Part shown: positions 28,707 through 36,802 of the stretch, piece after piece | Position numbering within the stretch: position 1 is the first letter of the stretch | Layout: every line of letters starts with the position of its first letter | Assembly (NCBI RefSeq): GCF_026343335.1 | Contig: NZ_JAPELX010000001.1 | Coordinates: 8,308,001-8,372,000, forward strand | Direction of reading: 5' to 3' | Source: Streptomyces sp. NBC_00078 | GTDB lineage: Bacteria > Actinomycetota > Actinomycetes > Streptomycetales > Streptomycetaceae | DNA length: 64,000 nucleotides | Notes under the pieces: model-generated | What the model was told of the DNA's origin: nothing | The model's input: only the letters and a program-made list of their open reading frames with translations | Database searches by the model: none | Position numbers and translations under genes: made by a program

Positions 28707-29600
28707 ATGCCACTCAGCCCCCGAATCCAGGCCAGAGCGGTCCAGCTCCTCCTGGGCCGCATGATGAGCCGCGTGCACAAGGATCTCCGCTTCACCGACA
28801 TCCCGAAGCGAACCGAGTCCCTGCGGGTGGAGACCGGAGCCGGACCGGTGGCCTGTACCGTCTACCGCCCGCCGGTCACCACGGCGGCCCCCGCCCCCGT
28901 CTACATCAACTTCCACGGCGGCGGTTTCGTGCTGGCTCGCCCCGAGCAGGACGACCACATCTGCCGCTACATAGCCGCCACGGCCGGCTGTGTCGTCATC
29001 AACGTGGACTACGCCGTCGCCCCCAAGCGACCGTTCCCCGCGCCCGTCACCCAGGCGTACGACCTCACCGCGTGGGTCGCCGCGAACGGCGCCGCAGGCG
29101 ACTGGGACGGTTCGCGACTCGCCGTGGGCGGACACAGCGCCGGGGCCAACCTGACCGCCGCGGTCTGCCGCATGGCGCGAGAGCGAGGCACGTTCTCGCC
29201 CAGGCTGCAGATCATCGACTCGGCGCCGCTCGACCAGGTCGCCGATCCCGCGACCAAGCAGTCCCTCATCGCCAAGCCGCTGCTCACACCCCAGATCATG
29301 CGGATCTTCACCGGCGCCTACGTGCCGGATCCTGCCGACCGCGCCGATCCCCTCGTCTCGCCCGGACTGGCCGACGACCTCGCCGGACTCCCTCCCGCCC
29401 TGGTCATCACCGCGGAGAACGACCGCCTGCGCGACGAGGGCGACGCCTACGCCAAGGCGCTGGAGGCGGCAGGCGTTCCGGTCACCCACCGTGTCTTCGA
29501 GGGCGTCGACCACTACTTCACCCACACCGGGCCGGTGCCGGCCGGGAAGGAGGCCATCGATCTGATGGCCACCACCCTGCGCGCCGCACTGAGCGGCTGA
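28707..29600 (+). CDS. Alpha/beta hydrolase (HSL-family esterase)
   Basis: A 297-residue carboxylesterase of the hormone-sensitive-lipase family. The oxyanion motif HGGGF is near residue 72 and the nucleophile elbow GHSAG near 146. The acid and histidine lie in ENDRLRDEG and GVDHYF. No signal peptide, so intracellular. An unusually AT-rich stretch (28670-28690) upstream probably contains its promoter. Natural substrate unknown. Confidence 0.9.
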   Translation: MPLSPRIQARAVQLLLGRMMSRVHKDLRFTDIPKRTESLRVETGAGPVACTVYRPPVTTAAPAPVYINFHGGGFVLARPEQDDHICRYIAATAGCVVINVDYAVAPKRPFPAPVTQAYDLTAWVAANGAAGDWDGSRLAVGGHSAGANLTAAVCRMARERGTFSPRLQIIDSAPLDQVADPATKQSLIAKPLLTPQIMRIFTGAYVPDPADRADPLVSPGLADDLAGLPPALVITAENDRLRDEGDAYAKALEAAGVPVTHRVFEGVDHYFTHTGPVPAGKEAIDLMATTLRAALSG

Positions 29601-29637
29601 CACCCGGCACGCCGAGGACATCAAGCGCCGGTGTCAT
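29598..29637. terminator. Possible terminator between esterase and egtD
   Basis: TGACACCCGGC and GCCGGTGTCA form a stem with one bulged C. AGGACATCA and TGATGTCCT further on can form a second stem. It lies between convergent genes. Confidence 0.4.
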
Positions 29638-29706
29638 CGCCCGCCGGCACCTGATGTCCTGCAACGTCACCTACCTGTCCGGGCTGGGCCGGCACTGCCC
29701 CGACGG

Positions 29707-30669
29707 TCACCGCACCACGCTCAGCGACAACGCGAACCGGCTCTCCTCATCTGTGCACCAGTGGGCCAACTCCAGCCCGGCCGCGGACAGTTCGGCGCGT
29801 ACGCGCTCCTTGCGGAACTTCGCCGAGATCTCGGTGCGCAGGTCCTCGCCCTCGGTGAAGTCGACGGCGAGTTCGAGTGCCGGAACCTTCACGGTCTGCG
29901 CGGTGCGGGACCTGAGGCGCATCTCGATCCACTCGTTGCCGGCGTCCCAGAGTGCGACGTGGTCGAAGGCGCCGGCATCGAAGTCGGCGCCCAGCTCGCG
30001 GTTGACGACGGTCAGGACGTTCTTGTTGAAGGCCGCCGTCACTCCGGCCGCGTCGTCGTACGCGCGGACCAGGACCTTCTCGTCCTTGACCAGGTCCGTG
30101 CCGAGGAGCAGCGCGTCGCCGGGGGACAGGAGGGAGCGGACCGAGGCGAAGAACGCGGCCCGTTCGGACGGGAGCAGGTTGCCGATCGTGCCGCCGAGGA
30201 AGGCGATCAGCCGGGGGCCCTGCGTGTCCGGCAGCGTCACACTCGCCGTGAAGTCGGCGATCAGTGCGTGGACCTGGAGGCCGGGGCGCTCGGCGATCAG
30301 GGCGTGCCCGGCCTGTGTGAGCGCGCTGTCGCTGACGTCGACCGGGACATAGGTGTGCAGTCCGGTCAGCGCGTCGAGCAGGTACCTGGTCTTCTCGGAG
30401 GAGCCCGAGCCGAGTTCGATCAGGGTGCGCGCGTGGGTCGCCTCGGCGATCTCGGCGGAGCGGGCGATGAGGATCTCCCGCTCCGCGCGCGTCGGGTAGT
30501 ACTCGTCGAGTTCGGTGATCTGCTCGAACAGGTCGCTGCCATGGGCGTCGTAGAACCATTTCGGCGGCAGTGTCTTGGGTGTGCCGCTGAGGCCCTGCTG
30601 GACGTCGGCGCGCAGCGCGGCTTCCGTGGCGTCCTCGGGCAGGGTGCGGGTGAGAAGGAACGGGCTCAC
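29707..30669 (-). CDS. egtD: L-histidine N-alpha-methyltransferase
   Basis: A 320-residue SAM-dependent enzyme that trimethylates histidine to hercynine, the first committed step of ergothioneine synthesis. The SAM-binding loop is LIELGSGSSEKT (about 83-94). PPKWFYDAHGSDLFEQITELDEYYPTR is cut here into its recognisable parts: KWFYDAHGS, LFEQIT and EYYPTR. GGTIGN and FNKNVL are further family marks. The GTG start overlaps the egtC stop (GTGA). Last gene of the operon. Confidence 0.95.
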   Translation of the reverse strand: MSPFLLTRTLPEDATEAALRADVQQGLSGTPKTLPPKWFYDAHGSDLFEQITELDEYYPTRAEREILIARSAEIAEATHARTLIELGSGSSEKTRYLLDALTGLHTYVPVDVSDSALTQAGHALIAERPGLQVHALIADFTASVTLPDTQGPRLIAFLGGTIGNLLPSERAAFFASVRSLLSPGDALLLGTDLVKDEKVLVRAYDDAAGVTAAFNKNVLTVVNRELGADFDAGAFDHVALWDAGNEWIEMRLRSRTAQTVKVPALELAVDFTEGEDLRTEISAKFRKERVRAELSAAGLELAHWCTDEESRFALSLSVVR

Positions 30670-31469
30670 GTAAGGGGCTCCTTCGGCAGTGCGGGTGCCA
30701 AGGCGTCGCTCGGCTCTTTGAGAGGCTCCTTGAGAGGGGTGAGCAGCACGTCCGTGCGGCTCGCCGCGAGCAGTGTGCGGTCGGGGACCTCCTGCCAGTG
30801 CGGGTCGTCGTCGTAGGGCTCGGAGGCGACGACGGTGCCGCGGCCGGGCCGGGACAGGTACCAGAGGGTGTCGCCCCAGGTGGTCGCGGTGATCGTCTCG
30901 CCGTTGGTGAGCAGCAGGTTGAGCCGGGAGCCGGGGGCCGCCTCGGCGACCTCCACCACCGTGTCGGCCAGCGCCTGCCCCTCGTCGTCGCCGCCGCGCA
31001 GCCGCGCAAGGACCAGCGCCCACACGAGCGCCGAGTCGTTGCGGGCCTCCAGCGACAGCACGTCGACGGCGGGCAGAGTCGCCACCAGGGGGGCGAGCGA
31101 ACCCGGCCATCCCTTCACGGCGCCGTTATGGCTGAACAGCCAGGGCCCCGCGGCGTACGGTGCCGCGGCGGCCTCCGCGTCGGCGCCCGACAGGGTCGCG
31201 TCGCGTACGGCGGCGAGTACGGCGCCCGAGCGCACGACGCGGGCCAGATCGGCGAAGGACAGGTCCGCCCAGATGGGCCCGGCGCGGCGGTAGCGCGCCG
31301 GCACCGGGTCACCCTCGGCGTACCAGCCCACCCCGAAACCATCGGCGTTGACCGTCCCGTACCGCTGCCGCCGAGGTGCCCACGACTGCCGGTACAGGGC
31401 GTGCGCGGGCTCCACGAGGAGGCTGCCGAGCGGCTCCTGCGAACCCAGATACGCCAGGTGACGACACAT
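30666..31469 (-). CDS. egtC: Gamma-glutamyl hercynylcysteine S-oxide hydrolase
   Basis: A 267-residue class II glutamine-amidotransferase-fold (Ntn) hydrolase that removes glutamate from gamma-glutamyl-hercynylcysteine sulfoxide. The catalytic nucleophile is Cys2 (MCRHLAYLG), exposed after removal of Met1. NADGFGVGWY and FSHNGAVKGW match the family. Its ATG overlaps the egtB stop (ATGA). Confidence 0.94.
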   Translation of the reverse strand: MCRHLAYLGSQEPLGSLLVEPAHALYRQSWAPRRQRYGTVNADGFGVGWYAEGDPVPARYRRAGPIWADLSFADLARVVRSGAVLAAVRDATLSGADAEAAAAPYAAGPWLFSHNGAVKGWPGSLAPLVATLPAVDVLSLEARNDSALVWALVLARLRGGDDEGQALADTVVEVAEAAPGSRLNLLLTNGETITATTWGDTLWYLSRPGRGTVVASEPYDDDPHWQEVPDRTLLAASRTDVLLTPLKEPLKEPSDALAPALPKEPLT

Positions 31470-32848
31470 CAGATGTCTCCCGCGGACCGGGCGGTGCGGA
31501 ACCCGGAGAAGATCTGCCGCCGGATCGGGTAGTCCCAGTTGCGGAACGTTCCCCGGCAGGCCACCGCGTCCACGGCGAACGAGCCGCCGCGCAGCACCTT
31601 GTACTCGGGCCCGAAGAACACCTCCGAGTACTCCTTGTACGGGAACGCCTGGAATCCCGGGTAGGGCTGGAGGTCGCTCGACGTCCATTCCCACACGTCG
31701 CCGATCAACTGGCGTACGCCGAGCGGTGATTCGCCCTTCGGGTAGCTGCCGGCCGGGGCCGGGCGCAGATGCCGCTGGCCGAGGTTGGCGTGCTCCGGCG
31801 CCGGGTCGGCGTCGCCCCACGGGTAGCGCATCGAGCGCCCGCTCGCCGGGTCGTGGCGGGCGGCCTTCTCCCACTCGGCCTCGGTGGGCAGCCTGCACCC
31901 GGCCCAGCGGGCGTACGCGTCGGCCTCGTACCAGCACACGTGCAGCACGGGCTCGTCGGACGGCACGACCTCGGTGACGCCGAAGCGGCGCCGCAGCCAC
32001 TGCTTGCCGTCACGGCGCCAGAACAACGGGGCGTGGATGGAGTGCCGGCGGATGTGCGCCCAGCCCTCGTCCGTCCACCAGCGCTCGTTGTCGTAGCCGC
32101 CGTCGTCGATGAACGCCTGGTACGCGCCGTTCGTCACCGGCGTCGTGTCGATGTGGAAGGACGCCACCTCGCGCCGGTGTGCCGGGCGTTCGTTGTCCAG
32201 CGCCCACGGCTCACTGGAGGTGCCCATGGTGAACGGGCCGCCGGGGACGAGGACTTCGACAGGTCCGCCGGCCAGCGGCGCCGGTTCCGGGTCCGGGGCG
32301 GTGAGGGCCTGGGGGCCCCTGCGGAGCTGATGGGTGATCAGCATCGTCTCGTCGTGCTGCTGTTCGTGCTGCGCGATCATTCCGAAGGCGAAGCCCGCCT
32401 CCGTCAGCCGCGTGCCGTGGAAGTCGGCGTTCTCCAGCAGGTCCATCACCCGCCCGCGCACGTCCGCCGCATAGGTGCGGGCCTCGGCGGGCGGCAGCAG
32501 GGGCAGCGAGGGCCGCTCGGAGCGCGGGTGCTCGAAGGCGTCGTAGAGGCCGTCGATCTCGGGCCGCATCGCCTCCCGTCCGGCGACCGCCCGCAGCAGC
32601 CACAGCTCCTCCTGGTTGCCGATGTGGGCCAGGTCCCACACCAGCGGAGACATCAGGGGCGAGTGCTGTGCGGTCAGGTCGGGCCCTTCGACACAGCTGG
32701 TCAGGAGGGTGGTGCGGGCGCGGGCGGTGGTGAGCGTCGTCAGTGCCCGCTGACGGAGTGCTTCCGCGTCGATGAAGGTGTCATCCATGACGGTGCCGTC
32801 CCTGACCGTGTCGTTCATGGAGGATTCGTCGATGGCGGGGTCGCTCAT
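31469..32848 (-). CDS. egtB: Hercynine oxygenase / sulfoxide synthase
   Basis: A 459-residue non-heme iron enzyme that joins gamma-glutamylcysteine to hercynine with O2. The N-terminal DinB-like domain carries iron-binding histidines (DLAHIGNQEE, AQHEQQHDETML). The C-terminal formylglycine-generating-enzyme-like domain has GGPFTMGT, PVTNGAYQAFI, LPTEAEWEKAAR and the terminal RNWDYPIRRQIFSGFR region. Start at 32848 is set by the ATGA overlap with egtA. Several in-frame methionines in the first 21 residues leave some doubt. Confidence 0.95.
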   Translation of the reverse strand: MSDPAIDESSMNDTVRDGTVMDDTFIDAEALRQRALTTLTTARARTTLLTSCVEGPDLTAQHSPLMSPLVWDLAHIGNQEELWLLRAVAGREAMRPEIDGLYDAFEHPRSERPSLPLLPPAEARTYAADVRGRVMDLLENADFHGTRLTEAGFAFGMIAQHEQQHDETMLITHQLRRGPQALTAPDPEPAPLAGGPVEVLVPGGPFTMGTSSEPWALDNERPAHRREVASFHIDTTPVTNGAYQAFIDDGGYDNERWWTDEGWAHIRRHSIHAPLFWRRDGKQWLRRRFGVTEVVPSDEPVLHVCWYEADAYARWAGCRLPTEAEWEKAARHDPASGRSMRYPWGDADPAPEHANLGQRHLRPAPAGSYPKGESPLGVRQLIGDVWEWTSSDLQPYPGFQAFPYKEYSEVFFGPEYKVLRGGSFAVDAVACRGTFRNWDYPIRRQIFSGFRTARSAGDI

Positions 32849-34197
32849 GTGCGCAGGTCCTTCCCGTGCGGCTTGGGGGTCCCTCCGGTCGGGCGAAGCC
32901 GGGACTGGGGGAGGTCCGTGCCGTGCATCCGGTCCAGCAGGTCGTCGGCGGGGCATCGGCCCTGGATGACATAGCGGTCCAGATACGCCGCCACGGCGTC
33001 CGTGACCGGTGCGGTGGCTCCGAGCCGCGGCAGGGCGTCGAGCGCCGCCGTGAAGCACACGACGGCTGCCTCCTGCAGCTCGGGGTCGGCCAGGCCGTAC
33101 CGGGCCGCGTCGGTCCACAGCGGATTGTGCGGCGCCGGCAGCCCGAGCGCCCGCTCGGCCAGCGGCTTCACGGTGCGATACGCGGTCTCCGCGGCCTCCG
33201 GATCGTCGAACAGCGCCGTCGCCACGGCGAGCGGGACGATCCAGCCGTCGTCGCCGGGCTGCGCGTCGATCATGCGCAGTTCCAGGAAACCGCGTGGCCT
33301 GACCGGCGGGAACAGCGTCGTGATGTGGTAGTCGAGGTCCTCGCGGGTGGGCGGCCTGGGCGCCTGCGACCTGGTCCACTCCCGGAAGGTGAGCCCCTGC
33401 GGGACGTCCCAGGGCCCGTCGCCCCGTCGTACGCACATCACCGGCGAGTCCATGACGTGCCGCGCCCAGGAACGGCGTGGGTCGCCGTTCAGCGGGGGCG
33501 CGCCCGCCCGGGCGGCGCCTATCTCCATCCACAGCAGCTGGCGAGTCGAGCGCCAGCCGGTGGGCTCCCCTCCGGCCAGCGGGGAGTTGGCGAAGGCGGC
33601 CACCAGGACTGCTCCCACCTGGTGCGACAGCCACCAGCGCCGCCCGTGGCCGAGCGGGCCTGGCTCCTCGTATCCGGCGTCCAGGCAGACCTGGACGGAG
33701 GCCGAGGTGCACATCATGCGGCGACCGGCCGGACCGGTGCGGTCGAGGCAGGCCTCCAGGGCGTCGTAGCGCGGTTCGTGCAGGAACCGGCGTGGTGGAT
33801 GCCAGGGGTCGTGGCCGAAGCCGACGAGGCCGAGATCATGCTCGCGCAGTGCTGCGCGGACGGCGTCGAGGTCGGCGGAAACGGTACCGATGCACTCCAT
33901 CAGGGAGGTGGCGGGCGACGAGCTGAGTTCCAGCTGGCCGCCGGGCTCGGTGGTGAGCGCCGACCTCAGGGGCACGGACCGCAGCGAAGCGTAGGCCGCT
34001 TCGAGCCGTTCGGGTGTGACGGGGAGCTGCGGGGTGCGCAGCTCGTGGACGAGCCATTCCACTTCGACCCCGACATTGCGGGGTGGGCCGGTCTTGAAAC
34101 AGATGCCCCGGACCAGTGCCTCCACCTCGGGTGAGGTGAGGGGGGTGCGGGGCTCCGTACAGTCGCTCGCCGGAGCGATGCTCGGCGTATCGGACAT
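32845..34197 (-). CDS. egtA: Glutamate-cysteine ligase
   Basis: A 450-residue ATP-dependent ligase that makes gamma-glutamylcysteine for ergothioneine. The GCS2-type fold shows GVEVEWLVHE at the N-terminus (Mg/ATP glutamates), PGGQLELSSSPA, MMCTSASVQVCLDAG and RPRGFLELRMIDAQP. First gene of egtABCD. An AGGAGG site precedes the ATG. egtE (the final C-S lyase) is not in the window. Confidence 0.94.
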   Translation of the reverse strand: MSDTPSIAPASDCTEPRTPLTSPEVEALVRGICFKTGPPRNVGVEVEWLVHELRTPQLPVTPERLEAAYASLRSVPLRSALTTEPGGQLELSSSPATSLMECIGTVSADLDAVRAALREHDLGLVGFGHDPWHPPRRFLHEPRYDALEACLDRTGPAGRRMMCTSASVQVCLDAGYEEPGPLGHGRRWWLSHQVGAVLVAAFANSPLAGGEPTGWRSTRQLLWMEIGAARAGAPPLNGDPRRSWARHVMDSPVMCVRRGDGPWDVPQGLTFREWTRSQAPRPPTREDLDYHITTLFPPVRPRGFLELRMIDAQPGDDGWIVPLAVATALFDDPEAAETAYRTVKPLAERALGLPAPHNPLWTDAARYGLADPELQEAAVVCFTAALDALPRLGATAPVTDAVAAYLDRYVIQGRCPADDLLDRMHGTDLPQSRLRPTGGTPKPHGKDLRT

Positions 34198-34425
34198 GGT
34201 GGGAACCTCCTGAGATTCGGCCGTGCCGCCGGCCGGTCCGTCAGGAGCCCGGACGGCAGCACTCGTCTACCCAAGACCCTCCCGCCGTATCGCACAAGGG
34301 TGCGCATCGGCACGTTCCGGCTCGGTAATCTCCTCGTTCCGAGCGTTTGCTGCGGATTTCCTGGGCGTTCGCGGACGCGGAAAACTCTGTTGCATCGCGT
34401 GTCCAGCATCGCCCAGGATCGGTGC

Positions 34426-35309
34426 ATGAGCACGACGGGGGAGCGCGCGGGGGCGCGCGACCATGGCGCACACGGGGGTGGCGCCATGAGCGCGCGCCTG
34501 CGTGGCCTCGCACGGCAGACGGAGCAGATCGTGGCGGCCGGGACGTATCGCGCGTCCGACGGGCGCGAGGTGTCGATCACCACGGCGGTCGAGGCGGCCC
34601 GGGTCGGCACGCGCATACACGGGCCGGCCCCCCTGCGGATACCGGCGACCGCCTACGTCGACACGTTCTTCGAGGTCACGGGCGAGAGCAGCCTGGAGGC
34701 CGCGCGCCGGCTCGGTGACCGTACGGCGGTACTGAACTTCGCCTCGGCCCGCAATCCGGGCGGCGGGTTCATGAACGGCGCGCAGGCCCAGGAGAGGCAC
34801 TGTGCCGCGCCTCCGCGCTCTACCGGTGTCTTCTTGAAGCCCTGGAGTTCTACGACCACCACCGCGCACACCGTGACCCGTTCTACACGGACCGTGTCAT
34901 CCACTCACCCGCGGTGCCCGTCTTCCGCGACGACCGCGGCCGCCTGCTCGACGAACCCTGCACGGCGGGCTTTCTGACCGCCGCCGCTCCGAACGCGGGA
35001 GTGATCAGACGTACGGCGCCGGAGCGTGCCGGCGAACTCCCGAAGGCCCTGGCCGTCCGCGCCGAGCGGGTGCTGGAGACGGCCGCGGCCCATGGCTACC
35101 CCAGGCTGGTGCTGGGCGCCTGGGGCTGCGGAGTCTTCCATAACGAGCCGGAGCAGGTGGCGGGCGCCTTCCGTGCGCTGCTCGGTCCGGGCGGTCGCTT
35201 CTCCCGCACCTTCGAGCACGTGGTGTTCGGAATCCTGGACCGCACGACGGGCAACACGGTCCGCGGGGCGTTCGCAGGAGCGTTTCCGGAGCGTCAACTC
35301 CAGCCGTAG
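34426..35309 (+). pseudogene. PARG-like (TIGR02452) protein with frameshift in the catalytic motif
   Basis: A bacterial-type poly(ADP-ribose) glycohydrolase/macrodomain homolog. The first frame gives TAVEAARVGTRIHGPAP, FFEVTGESSLEAARRL and the signature start NPGGGFMNGAQAQE. At about 34791-34796 one G is missing, so the expected QEE becomes QER and the frame closes soon after. The +1 frame resumes exactly with LCRASALYRCLLEALEFY and continues through FTAAAPNAG-type and LGAWGCGVFHNEP motifs to the end. Repair of one base would restore about 294 residues. A true pseudogene, programmed frameshift and sequencing error cannot be separated here. Start 34426 or 34486. Confidence 0.75.
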
Positions 35310-35361
35310 GGCCGCGGCGTCGGCCTCCTGAGCGTGCCTGCATTCACTCGGCTGCCGGGCG

Positions 35362-35402
35362 GAGAGGCCCCCGCGGACGGGGGGAAGCCGCGGGGGACTC
35401 TC
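35362..35402. terminator. Strong hairpin terminator
   Basis: A 15-bp stem with one mismatch (GAGAGGCCCCCGCGG with CCGCGGGGGACTCTC) and an 11-nt loop, between the convergent PARG-like and cupin genes. Confidence 0.75.
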
Positions 35403-35476
35403 GCACAGGAAGAGGGAGGAAAGGCGGCCCGAGTTCCCGGCGAGTCATTGTTCTTGCTCCGGCCTCGGCTCCGGCT

Positions 35477-35875
35477 TCAGGGGGCGCGGCCGATCTGCAT
35501 GCCGGGGCGGCGGCGGTGGACCGTCAGGTAGGCGAGGCCCTCGGCGCCCGCGGTGATGCTGCGGGTGGAGCCGTGGGGGAGCCAGAGCAGGGTGCCCGTG
35601 GTGAGGGACTGCTGCTCGTCCCCTGGGGTGCCGCCGAGGACGCCGTCGCCCGAGACGACGAGCAGCAGCACGTCCAGGTGCGTTTCCACGTGCGGGGCGA
35701 TATGGCGGCCCGGTGCCAACCGGACGACATTGGCGTCGAGTTGGCGTCCGCTCTCGGCGAGCTTCCACAGCACGCCGACATCATCGGCGGCCCCGGCCAC
35801 GGCGCCGGTGTCGCACAGGATGCGCGCGGTCGCCGCCTCCGGTTCCTCACCGGTGGGTGTGCCGGCCTCGGTCAT
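35477..35875 (-). CDS. Cupin-domain protein
   Basis: A 132-residue single-domain cupin. Metal-binding residues are in PGRHIAPHVETHLDVLLLVVSG (read as HIAPHVETH) and in the second motif around LLWLPHGSTRSI. No enzyme signature beyond the barrel. It follows the PemK-like gene by 82 bp on the same strand and may share its transcript. AGGAGG precedes the ATG. Confidence 0.8.
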   Translation of the reverse strand: MTEAGTPTGEEPEAATARILCDTGAVAGAADDVGVLWKLAESGRQLDANVVRLAPGRHIAPHVETHLDVLLLVVSGDGVLGGTPGDEQQSLTTGTLLWLPHGSTRSITAGAEGLAYLTVHRRRPGMQIGRAP

Positions 35876-35957
35876 CGGCCTTCCTCCCGCGCTCGTGCGA
35901 CGCCGCTCGCTCCTCGCTCTTCAGACCATTTCAGCCGGCCGGGCCCCGGCCGTCCGG

Positions 35958-36404
35958 TCAGTTCCACCCGTAACGCTCGTGCAGCCGGTGCCGCACCAGG
36001 TTGAACCGTCCCTGGTCCAGGGCACAGGCCTCCCGGCGCATGCCGTCCTCGTGCAGCCGCAGGACCCGGTCCACGTCGACCCAGGAGTCACGCCCTGACC
36101 GGTCCCACGGGCCGCTGCCGATCGCCACCCACTCCCGGTCGTCGTCGTGCCGCTTGCTGGACAACTGGACGGCGAGCAGGGTGCCGGCGGCCTCGCGGGC
36201 GACGACGAGGACGGGACGGTCCTTGCCACGGCCGTCGTTCTCCTCGAAGGGCACCCACGTCCATACGATCTCGCCGGGATCCGGGTCGCCGTCGTGCGCG
36301 GGGGAGTACTCGGTGCGCACCTTGCCGACCTCGCGGGGGTGGGCCTCGGTGGTGGCGGTGGGCCCGAAGCGGCCCGGGACGTTCTCATCGGTAAACGCAG
36401 TCAC
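35958..36404 (-). CDS. PemK/MazF-like protein
   Basis: A 148-residue protein with a PemK/MazF-like fold. EIVWTWVPFEENDGRGKDRPVLV is the family's first strand region (recognisable parts PGEIVWTWVPF and KDRPVLVVA), followed by LLAVQLSSK. It is longer than typical MazF toxins (110-120) because of an N-terminal extension of about 40 residues. Toxicity is not proven: many actinobacterial PemK-like proteins are solitary. An antitoxin-like gene lies 21 bp upstream. Confidence 0.75.
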   Translation of the reverse strand: MTAFTDENVPGRFGPTATTEAHPREVGKVRTEYSPAHDGDPDPGEIVWTWVPFEENDGRGKDRPVLVVAREAAGTLLAVQLSSKRHDDDREWVAIGSGPWDRSGRDSWVDVDRVLRLHEDGMRREACALDQGRFNLVRHRLHERYGWN

Positions 36405-36425
36405 GCAGGCACCATAGAGGAACCG

Positions 36426-36635
36426 TCAGCCGGCGGAGTCCCTGCCCTCGTCGCCCAGGCGCTCGACCACGTCCCTGGCCTTCTCCACGCCGGTGTCGAT
36501 CTGCTCGCTGTACTTCCCGTCCGTCTTGTCGTCGACGAGATCGCCCGCCTTCTCCATCCCGTCACCGATGGCCTCGCCGTGTTCCTCGGCGATGTCCTCC
36601 GCCTTGTCCTTGAGGTTCTTGAGGTTCTCGAACAT
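36426..36635 (-). CDS. MT0933/Rv0909-type antitoxin-like small protein
   Basis: A 69-residue charged helical protein (FENLKNLKDKAEDIAEEHGE, KAGDLVDDKTDGKYSEQID) of the MT0933 antitoxin family. In mycobacteria such proteins pair with an SRPBCC toxin (Rv0910); none is present here. It is the first gene before a PemK-like gene on the same strand. The ATG has GGGAGG upstream. Confidence 0.8.
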   Translation of the reverse strand: MFENLKNLKDKAEDIAEEHGEAIGDGMEKAGDLVDDKTDGKYSEQIDTGVEKARDVVERLGDEGRDSAG

Positions 36636-36802
36636 CAGGGCCTCCCTGCTCGGAGCCGCGCGCAACCGCGCGCCGTGCGCAACCGCGCACAGAGGCGATG
36701 CTTCCCCTGCGGAACACCGCCGGGCAAGAGGGCGCGCGAAGCACACCGGGGCACACGGACGCCGGGAGCCCCCGAGACCGAGGGCCCCCGGCTGCCGTCC
36801 GG

